A DNA stretch of 5,403 bases from Thermoprotei archaeon (lineage in GTDB: Archaea; Thermoproteota; Thermoprotei; Thermofilales; B15-G2): NCBI GenBank assembly GCA_003649445.1, contig QMRV01000134.1:1-5403 (forward strand). The letters run 5' to 3'. The position numbers were made by a program, and so were the translations under genes. Positions 1-4,176 of the stretch are shown one piece after another. The stretch's first letter is position 1. Each line of letters opens with the position of its first letter. The notes beneath the pieces were generated by a model that saw only the letters and a list, made by a program, of their open reading frames with translations, searched no databases and was not told the origin of the DNA.

Positions 1-279
1 GCTAAAACAGGGCTAACCGTAGTTAAGGGTAGGAAAGTAGATGCCCCCGTAATTAAGGAGGCTATAGGTGTTTTAGAAGCTAAGGTGTCGGAGAAAATAG
101 ATGTTGGTGAGTGCAGACTATACCTTGGAGACATCGTCTATGCTGAAGCAGACGAGTCAAAGTATAATTTAAGATATGGTTGGGACCTTAGAAAAACAAG
201 GCTTATTTACCACTTATCCGGTAAAGCATTCATGACTAATGGCAGGCTAATCTTCCCTAAAATGAAAAAGAGCATTTAA
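1..279 (+). CDS. Flavin reductase-like domain protein, 3' part (5' end outside window)
   Basis: The frame is open from base 1 to the TAA at 277-279, giving 92 C-terminal residues. They resemble the end of the flavin reductase-like, FMN-binding split-barrel family. The opening AKTGLTVVKGRKVDAPVIKE matches the family's 'aGLt...aP.i.Ea' region, and IGVLEAKVSEK followed by CRLYLGDIVYAEADE matches 'lEckv...GDh.lfiGeVv.a'. The end, with LIYHLSGKAFMTNGRL, fits the usual 'l.Y....y' finish. Such proteins bind FMN in the cytoplasm and typically reduce flavin with NAD(P)H or pass electrons to a partner; the substrate cannot be told here. A GTG at 85 is in frame but lies inside the conserved domain, so it is not the real start. 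The gene converges on the FAD oxidoreductase at 276-1610, and the two stop codons overlap. Family assignment is fairly sure; function is inferred. Confidence 0.78.
   Translation, partial: AKTGLTVVKGRKVDAPVIKEAIGVLEAKVSEKIDVGECRLYLGDIVYAEADESKYNLRYGWDLRKTRLIYHLSGKAFMTNGRLIFPKMKKSI
259..270 (-). terminator. Possible U-rich terminator after the FAD oxidoreductase gene
   Basis: Just past the minus-strand stop at 276-278 the transcript would read CTTTTTCATTTT, with no hairpin. Archaeal RNA polymerase can stop at such U-rich tracts. The bases are also codons of the convergent flavin reductase-like gene (PKMKK), so coding needs could explain them equally well. Confidence 0.25.
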
Positions 280-1610
280 CCGCGCTTAAGTTCATTAATT
301 ATTTCCAGCGAAATTTTAGCCAACGGCTCACTTATAGGTGAAGGCGTTACTAAAGGATGAGCGGCCTGAGGAATAGATAAGAGATTATCTGCTATGACGT
401 TATTCTCTACGAGAACACCTATGGTGTTAACCAAAGCACCTACATATTCGTTAAAACCTATAACCTGTCCTCCAATAACAAACCCTTTCCTGGAAAATAG
501 CAGTTTAACTGTTAAATCTTTAACCTCAGATAGCGCTGAAGGATACTTATCCTTCGCAGAAACCATGGATGATACGTATCCTAAACCATTCTCTTTAGCT
601 TGCTTCTCAGTAAGTCCGGCAGCTCCAAATACCATATCACCTACTTTCGAAACATACTTAGGAACTACTCCTTTAACCTTCAAAACATTGCCTTTAACTA
701 TGTTTACAGCTGCAACCCTACCCTCCATAGTAGCTATGGAGGCTAACATGTATTTTGCAGGTTTTCCAGTTATAAGATCCTTCTTCTCCGCGCAATCACC
801 TACAGCATATATTCTAGGGTCAGAAGTAACCATGTACTGGTTTACTTTAACACCATACTTTGAAACTTCTAGCCCAGTTTTCTCAGCTAATAACGTATTT
901 GGAGTAATTCCAACTGTTATTATTGAAACATCAGCTTTAACTCTTACACCATTACTTAACACTACTTCCCTAAGTTCACCTTCACCTTCAAACTTCAAAA
1001 CAGAAGTATTTGTGAAAACATTTACACCGAGGTCTTTGAAGTATTTCTCTATTAACGTAGCGAACTCTGGATCAAAATTCAGCATTAGAATATGAGGTAG
1101 AGCCTCTACTATAGATACCTCATAGCCTTTCCTCGCAAGTTCATCGGCAACCTCTACTCCAGCTAAACCACCGCCAACAATGAGTACTGAAGAACTTTCT
1201 TCAAGCCTCTCTCTGAGAAGCATAAGTTTCTCATAATCATCCTTAACATAAAATACTCCCTCAATATGTTCTCCTTTAACATTCAACTTCGACGGCCTAG
1301 AACCCGTAGCTAAAACCAAGTAATCATAAGGTAATTCACCATACTTCTCGAGAATAAGTCTCCTACCATCCCTATCAATACCCACTGCCCTATCAATAAC
1401 TAACTTTACACCGTATTTTGCAAGCAAAGCATCACTCAACAGGTTTTCTCCAATAGAAAACCTAGTAAACATGTAAGGTATCCCACAAGGTATAAGCTGC
1501 TTCTCATCCTTCCTAACCAAAACTACTTCCACATCTTCACTAAGTTCCTTACAAGCCAAAGCAGTAGAAACTCCAGCAGGACCACCACCCACAACTACAA
1601 CCCTAACCAT
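276..1610 (-). CDS. FAD-dependent NAD(P)H disulfide reductase / NADH oxidase (CoA-disulfide reductase-like)
   Basis: This is a complete 444-residue pyridine nucleotide-disulfide oxidoreductase, the usual size for the family. Domain order is clear. The N-terminal FAD-binding motif is VVVVGGGPAG (residues 4-13). A single redox-type cysteine lies in PCGIPY (Cys42), as in NADH oxidase and CoA-disulfide reductase. LATGSRP is at about 100-106, the second dinucleotide-binding motif VLIVGGGLAGVEVADEL at 142-158, and the second FAD contact IYAVGDCAE at 267-275. The rest is a C-terminal dimerisation domain ending near AHPLVTPSPISEP. These enzymes use NAD(P)H to reduce CoA disulfides, polysulfide or oxygen in the cytoplasm; which one applies here is not decidable. 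The ATG at 1608-1610 is chosen because it is followed at once by the FAD motif and preceded by GGTGG at 1616-1620. A longer TTG start at 1640 would add ten residues unlike the family. The IS607 right end lies about 50 bases upstream, and the flavin reductase-like gene is the convergent neighbour. Confidence 0.88.
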   Translation of the reverse strand: MVRVVVVGGGPAGVSTALACKELSEDVEVVLVRKDEKQLIPCGIPYMFTRFSIGENLLSDALLAKYGVKLVIDRAVGIDRDGRRLILEKYGELPYDYLVLATGSRPSKLNVKGEHIEGVFYVKDDYEKLMLLRERLEESSSVLIVGGGLAGVEVADELARKGYEVSIVEALPHILMLNFDPEFATLIEKYFKDLGVNVFTNTSVLKFEGEGELREVVLSNGVRVKADVSIITVGITPNTLLAEKTGLEVSKYGVKVNQYMVTSDPRIYAVGDCAEKKDLITGKPAKYMLASIATMEGRVAAVNIVKGNVLKVKGVVPKYVSKVGDMVFGAAGLTEKQAKENGLGYVSSMVSAKDKYPSALSEVKDLTVKLLFSRKGFVIGGQVIGFNEYVGALVNTIGVLVENNVIADNLLSIPQAAHPLVTPSPISEPLAKISLEIINELKRG

Positions 1611-1615
1611 AAAAA

Positions 1616-1620
1616 CCACC
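1616..1620 (-). promoter_or_regulatory. Ribosome binding site of the FAD oxidoreductase gene
   Basis: GGTGG on the minus strand lies five bases before the ATG at 1608-1610 and matches the archaeal anti-Shine-Dalgarno core. It decides the start in favour of this ATG over the upstream in-frame TTG at 1640. A TATA-like TTTAAAATAT at 1622-1631 is too close to the ATG to act as its promoter at normal archaeal spacing (about 25 bases to the transcript start). Confidence 0.6.
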
Positions 1621-1666
1621 CATATTTTAAACCGTAACAACTACTTAATGAACATACCGTTTGTCC

Positions 1667-2968
1667 CTACCGCTTCATCCTGTTTAAAATTATAGCTTTT
1701 TGTGTATGCGGTAGGGACTTCCACCTCGCCCATAGGGACTTGCTTATCCCTATGGGGTCATGGGTGGTAGTCGAGCCCAACGGAACGAGGCACCCATCTA
1801 GGAGAAGAAGTCCTACGGGGTTTGGAGCATTGCTCCCATCACCCCGTAGGGATTTAAAGAGAAGGTTCCAACAAGCAACTACATCTCGATGCCACAGTTC
1901 TCCTCCTTTACTGCATTTCCCTAGCCTAGAACCGTTATTGTACTTTATTGACGTCTTATGGACCGGACATAGTTTAGATGTGTTTCTCGGGTCAGCATGG
2001 ATTACTGGTACACCGTACTCTCTCGCTTTCTCCTCTATTACCTTTTGAATGCCTCTAAAACTAGCTTGGAAAATTCTATGCCTTAGCTGTCTGTCCTTTA
2101 CCCTTTTAACCATGTTGTTAGCAGGTTTCTTACCTAGCTTCTCAAGAACAATAGTATATCGCTTCTCATAGGCAACTCTAACAATTATATTAGCTATCTT
2201 CCACTTGATGACATTCTTCTTCTTTCTCTCCTTAAGCTTCCTCATAGCCTTTCTTTTAATCCTTGACTTCACACCATAGAGTTTATCGTATTTCTCCTGT
2301 ATCCTCTTCCTACGGTAATAATATCCGAGGACAAGCTTCTCAGTATCGGTTTCAAAAAGGTGGGCTATACCATCAACTAGTATAGTAACGTTATTCTCGT
2401 TAATATCAATAGGTAAGTACCCTCTAGGCTTGTGTTCTTCAAGCTCTTTGATGAAAGTTAGGTAGATAGTTAGCTGTCTATTCTTCTTATTAAGCTTAAT
2501 TTTAGCCTCAGAAGCCAGCTTCCATCCTCTGTTAATGTATTTCCAGTATTGTCTGTGAGGTTTAAACTCTACTATTACCCATCCTCTGTGAGTAGCTATC
2601 TTAATAGATGTTAATCCACTGGGTCTCCAAAGATGGTCGTCAAGCCATATACTGACCCTTCTAATCTCTGGGTAGTCTCTTTCAGTTAATCTAAGCTTCT
2701 TCAGTTTTAGGAAGCTCTTAACCCTAGTACTAGCGTCTTGACAAGCAGCGTATACGTAGTGTGAAGGCAATTGTGTGTAGATACTCCTCATTTCATGATA
2801 CTTCAAAGCCTTGAGCCTAATGAAGCTCCTAATATTGTTGCTGACAGCATACATTGTTAATTGCTCTACCATGTTACGGTACATATCTTCAAGCTCAACA
2901 AGTACTCTAAACAACTTCCTTGGTAACCTAGTACTTTTCGCCATAACTGTCCTTGCTACTCTAGTCAT
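1667..2968 (-). CDS. tnpB: TnpB, RNA-guided RuvC nuclease of IS607 element
   Basis: The protein has 433 residues and looks full length. An N-terminal basic helical region (1-110) and a beta-rich wedge region (about 115-175) precede a split RuvC nuclease. The first catalytic Asp is D188 in LPIDIN, the Glu is E276 in YTIVLEKLG, and the last Asp is D362 in WHRDVVACWNLL. All three are present, so DNA cleavage should be possible. The zinc-ribbon insert spans about 330-360. It keeps C334 and H337 (CPVH) and C352, but has Gly where a fourth Cys is usual (CSKGG), a form I recall from archaeal IS607 TnpBs. TnpB of this class cuts DNA beside a short target-adjacent motif using a guide RNA from the element's right end, which favours retention of the element. 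The ATG overlaps the tnpA stop (ATGACTAG, 2961-2968) with GAGGT at 2977-2981 as ribosome binding site. The last 60 or so codons also encode the folded RNA at 1663-1852, and the TAG stop lies in the element's terminal GGTAGGG. Confidence 0.92.
   Translation of the reverse strand: MTRVARTVMAKSTRLPRKLFRVLVELEDMYRNMVEQLTMYAVSNNIRSFIRLKALKYHEMRSIYTQLPSHYVYAACQDASTRVKSFLKLKKLRLTERDYPEIRRVSIWLDDHLWRPSGLTSIKIATHRGWVIVEFKPHRQYWKYINRGWKLASEAKIKLNKKNRQLTIYLTFIKELEEHKPRGYLPIDINENNVTILVDGIAHLFETDTEKLVLGYYYRRKRIQEKYDKLYGVKSRIKRKAMRKLKERKKKNVIKWKIANIIVRVAYEKRYTIVLEKLGKKPANNMVKRVKDRQLRHRIFQASFRGIQKVIEEKAREYGVPVIHADPRNTSKLCPVHKTSIKYNNGSRLGKCSKGGELWHRDVVACWNLLFKSLRGDGSNAPNPVGLLLLDGCLVPLGSTTTHDPIGISKSLWARWKSLPHTQKAIILNRMKR
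1681..1705 (-). repeat. Right-end subterminal inverted repeat of the IS607 element
   Basis: On the minus strand this reads ACACAAAAAG, one base, TATAATTT, one base, AAACA. The plus strand at 3612-3636 has the same string with only the two single bases different (23 of 25 match). The copy starts 14 bases inside the proposed right junction. It also encodes residues near the end of TnpB (TQKAIILN). It is a likely binding site for the TnpA transposase. Confidence 0.75.
1682..1696 (-). promoter_or_regulatory. Possible outward promoter (TATA-like) at the IS right end
   Basis: On the minus strand CTATAATTTTAAAC resembles an archaeal TATA box. At the usual 24-28 base spacing it would start transcription near 1663-1668, just at the end of the element, and read into the FAD oxidoreductase gene with a leader of about 55 bases that carries the GGTGG site. 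The same bases are part of the subterminal inverted repeat and of the tnpB coding sequence, so the resemblance may be a by-product. A weaker alternative is CATTAAGTA at about 1642-1650, outside the element. Confidence 0.2.
1729..1756 (-). repeat. 10-bp perfect stem-loop in tnpB 3' end (omega-RNA hairpin)
   Basis: CCCATAGGGA (1729-1738) and TCCCTATGGG (1747-1756) are perfect complements with an 8-base loop. No U-run follows directly in either direction, so it is read as an RNA scaffold hairpin and not a terminator. Confidence 0.8.
1760..1797 (-). repeat. 7-bp stem in tnpB 3' end (omega-RNA, weaker)
   Basis: ATGGGTG (1760-1766) pairs with CACCCAT (1791-1797) around a 24-base loop that shows no strong inner helix. 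It is shorter than its neighbours, but it lies in line between them and is consistent with a multi-stem scaffold. Confidence 0.5.
1812..1850 (-). repeat. 10-bp stem with inner hairpin in tnpB 3' end (omega-RNA)
   Basis: CCTACGGGGT (1812-1821) pairs perfectly with ACCCCGTAGG (1841-1850). Between them GGAGC (1824-1828) pairs with GCTCC (1832-1836), giving a stem, internal loop and apical hairpin. This is the 5'-most strong structure seen on the minus strand. Confidence 0.78.
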
Positions 2969-3598
2969 TCTTTCCTACCTCTTCCAGCAACTGCTTAAAT
3001 CCTTGAACTAATCGTTTCTTCTTACGACTTCTCATACCGTAGAGCTTACCAGCAAAGCTGGTTATTATTGCTAATAGGTCTTCAACAAGTTCTTGGTAAA
3101 CATCCTTAGGTTCCCCACCATAGACAACCTCTATCCGTACACCATACTGTCCGAAGAAGTACTCAAGGTATTCAAATCCAAACCTTGTAAGCCTATCCTT
3201 GTATGTTACAACAACCGCATCCACTTCTCTATTAACTATGTAGTTGAAGAGCTTCAATAAGCCTCTACGGTTAGTTAAGACCACTAGCAACATCGCTTAT
3301 AACATCAACAACTTTATATCCCTTAGCAGAACAGTATTGTGTAAGATACTGTATTTGTTTTTCTAAGTCGCTTTTCTGGTCGCTACTAGAAACACGAGCA
3401 TAGATGATAGCTTTAATTCCCCCTAACCTCCTCTCTCCCACTTATGATTCTCTCTATTTCGCTCTCTGGTATCATCCACCTACCAGTAGGTGTCCTAACA
3501 GCATGTATCTTACCAGAATAAATCCACCTCTTCAAAGTAATAAAACTAATACCAAGACGCCTACAAGCCTCCCTAGGAGGTAGCAGTCTTTCAGTCAT
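2961..3598 (-). pseudogene. tnpA: IS607 serine transposase TnpA, broken by two frameshifts
   Basis: The pieces in order restore a typical IS607 transposase of about 212 residues. Frame 1 (3598 to about 3422) gives a MerR-type helix-turn-helix: LLPPREACRRLGIS, then TLKRWIYSGKI and TGRWMIPESEIERI. Frame 2 (3420-3274) gives the catalytic start KAIIYARVSSSDQKSDLEKQ, containing the nucleophilic serine of the YARVSS motif, up to DVASGLN. Frame 3 (about 3275-2961) gives NRRGLLKLF, VVTYKDRLTRFGFEYLE and the C-terminal helices ending VGKND. The first break is an extra G in a five-G run (3419-3423); the second is at about 3270-3280, a 2-base loss or 1-base gain near CTTAACTAA. No single product holds both the DNA-binding domain and the catalytic serine joined to the rest. 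The ATG at 3596-3598 has GGAGAG six bases upstream. The stop overlaps tnpB. Two sequencing errors are possible but less likely, since neighbouring genes are intact. Confidence 0.85.
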
Positions 3599-3604
3599 CT
3601 GCTA

Positions 3605-3632
3605 CTCTCCGACACAAAAAGATATAATTTGA
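3605..3632 (-). promoter_or_regulatory. Probable tnpA promoter (TATA box) and ribosome binding site
   Basis: On the minus strand AATTATATC (3621-3629) is a good archaeal TATA box, centred about 27 bases before the A of the tnpA ATG. Transcription would therefore begin at or next to the start codon, giving an almost leaderless message. GGAGAG (3605-3610) lies six bases before the ATG and could serve longer transcripts. The box overlaps the left subterminal inverted repeat. Confidence 0.45.
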
Positions 3633-3636
3633 AACA
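3612..3636 (+). repeat. Left-end subterminal inverted repeat of the IS607 element
   Basis: This is the partner of 1681-1705 in inverted orientation, 23 of 25 bases identical, and 14 bases inside the G run at 3651-3654. It overlaps the probable tnpA TATA box on the other strand, so transposase bound here could repress its own promoter. IS607 transposases are known to bind several short sites near each end. Confidence 0.75.
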
Positions 3637-3694
3637 CTTAGAGATTTCTGCCCCTACTTCGCCATGCAAATACTAAACCATAATTAAGCCAAAA
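3637..3694. other. IS left end and short intergenic gap
   Basis: This holds the outermost 14 bases of the element, the proposed crossover run CCCC (3651-3654, GGGG on the minus strand), and about 40 bases of A+T-rich flank down to the pilin-like stop. Minus strand GAAGTAGGGG here resembles GCGGTAGGGA at the right end. I see no further gene or hairpin. Confidence 0.5.
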
Positions 3695-4168
3695 TTACCT
3701 AATAACCCATACCGGAACAGGAATAACAGCGCCCTCGGAAGTAACCAACTTAACAGACAACTGGTATCTATAATCACCAGAACAAATTTGAATATTAGGA
3801 ACTATAAAGGAGTCGATACCTTCAACAATAGAGTATTCTTCGTCACCAATATACCTTAACTCAACACTACCATTAAAATACATGAAAACATAAATAATGT
3901 GAAGCCTCATAGGAGTTCTAACAGTAATGCTGATATCGTTAGCTTCAGGATCGCCAGTAAAATTATGGACAGGTCTAAAATAAGCCTCAGTAACCTTAAC
4001 AATACGAAGCCTAGCTTCCTCTCTAGCCAAAGACTCCTCAACAAGCCTCCTAACACGGAAGTTAACAGAGTAGTAAAGCAAACCAATAAAAGCTAAAATG
4101 AAAAATAAAGAGCCTAAAATAATAGCAACCCCAATAACTCCTTTTCTAAATTTGCATAAACGTGCCAT
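3695..4168 (-). CDS. Small pilin-like / membrane-anchored surface protein
   Basis: I do not recognise this 157-residue protein by name. Its N-terminus is short and basic (MARLCKFRKG) and runs into one hydrophobic helix (VIGVAIILGSLFFILAFIGL, about residues 11-30). Basic residues, then Gly, then a helix is the form of archaeal type IV pilin or archaellin signals cut by prepilin peptidase after the Gly; cleavage at G10 is inferred. A plain N-terminal membrane anchor would look similar. The outer part is beta-rich and carries two N-glycosylation sequons (NFT in VHNFTGD and NGS in YFNGSVE). The ATG at 4166-4168 lies 8 bases after the stop of the large upstream gene, with only a weak GGGTAA-type site, so the two are probably co-transcribed and translationally coupled. 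A role in a surface filament or as a partner of the upstream protein is inference. The IS607 left end begins about 40 bases after its stop. Confidence 0.72.
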   Translation of the reverse strand: MARLCKFRKGVIGVAIILGSLFFILAFIGLLYYSVNFRVRRLVEESLAREEARLRIVKVTEAYFRPVHNFTGDPEANDISITVRTPMRLHIIYVFMYFNGSVELRYIGDEEYSIVEGIDSFIVPNIQICSGDYRYQLSVKLVTSEGAVIPVPVWVIR

Positions 4169-4176
4169 AGATACTA

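Larger units (their letters stand above)
1663..1718 (-). repeat. 11-bp perfect inverted repeat closing the omega-RNA at the right end
   Basis: GTCCCTACCGC at 1663-1673 and its exact complement GCGGTAGGGAC at 1708-1718 flank a 34-base loop that holds the subterminal inverted repeat. It includes the tnpB stop codon and the proposed crossover Gs. In the RNA this would be the last scaffold stem before the guide. The outermost one or two pairs may already lie in flanking DNA. Confidence 0.75.
1663..1852 (-). ncRNA. Probable omega-RNA (reRNA) scaffold overlapping the tnpB 3' end
   Basis: Read on the minus strand, this stretch holds a chain of near-perfect stems. They are a 10-bp stem at 1841-1850/1812-1821 with an inner 5-bp hairpin, a 7-bp stem at 1791-1797/1760-1766, a perfect 10-bp hairpin at 1747-1756/1729-1738 with an 8-base loop, and a perfect 11-bp long-range pairing of 1708-1718 with 1663-1673 that closes at the right end of the element. 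Four stems in 190 bases inside a protein-coding 3' end is far more than coding sequence normally gives. It sits exactly where IS607 and IS605 elements are known to make the TnpB guide RNA, whose scaffold ends at the transposon right end and whose guide is copied from flanking DNA. The 5' boundary and any promoter or processing site are not visible. The guide would begin near 1662-1664 and run toward 1645. Location is firm by analogy; the fold is read by eye. Confidence 0.68.
1665..3654 (-). mobile_element. IS607-family insertion sequence (tnpA broken, tnpB intact)
   Basis: The element is about 2.0 kb, the usual IS607 size. It carries tnpA (MerR-type HTH plus serine recombinase) overlapping tnpB by 8 bases, the standard IS607 gene order. 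Ends are inferred, with an uncertainty of a few bases. A 25-base inverted repeat with 23 matches lies near both ends (1681-1705 and 3612-3636). Fourteen bases outside each copy there is a run of G on the minus strand (1665-1667 and 3651-3654), preceded in both cases by GTA (minus strand GTAGGG). IS607 serine transposases are known to cross over at a short GG core, so these G runs are the likely junctions. The element sits between the pilin-like gene (ends 3695) and the FAD oxidoreductase (starts 1610), in the same orientation as both, and interrupts neither. The two frameshifts in tnpA suggest it no longer moves by itself. Confidence 0.85.

Noticed and set aside
394..1095. Plus-strand open frame of 233 codons
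   Set aside because: It lies wholly antisense to the well-supported FAD oxidoreductase, has no recognisable motif, and its Ser/Thr/Pro-rich content is what the complement of that gene gives.
1608..1640. Upstream TTG start for the FAD oxidoreductase
   Set aside because: It adds ten residues before the FAD motif, while the ATG at 1608-1610 has a GGTGG site at five bases and begins exactly where the family begins.
1729..1756. Intrinsic terminator hairpin
   Set aside because: The stem is perfect but no T-run follows on either strand, and it is one of several stems inside tnpB; a guide RNA scaffold fits better.
1740..2048. Plus-strand open frame of 102 codons
   Set aside because: It is antisense to the tnpB 3' end and the folded RNA region, with no motif and no ribosome binding site of note.
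2811..3011. Plus-strand open frame with hydrophobic stretches
   Set aside because: It spans the tnpA/tnpB overlap in antisense; the Leu/Ile-rich content mirrors the Lys/Arg/Glu-rich coding strand.
3270..3423. Programmed translational frameshifting in tnpA
   Set aside because: Two separate frame changes would be needed in one short gene. The five-G run could slip, but the second site has no convincing signal and IS607 tnpA is normally one frame. Decay or sequencing error is simpler.
3899..4096. Plus-strand open frame of 65 codons
   Set aside because: It is antisense to the pilin-like gene, of low-complexity Ser/Asn/Lys composition, with no supporting signal.
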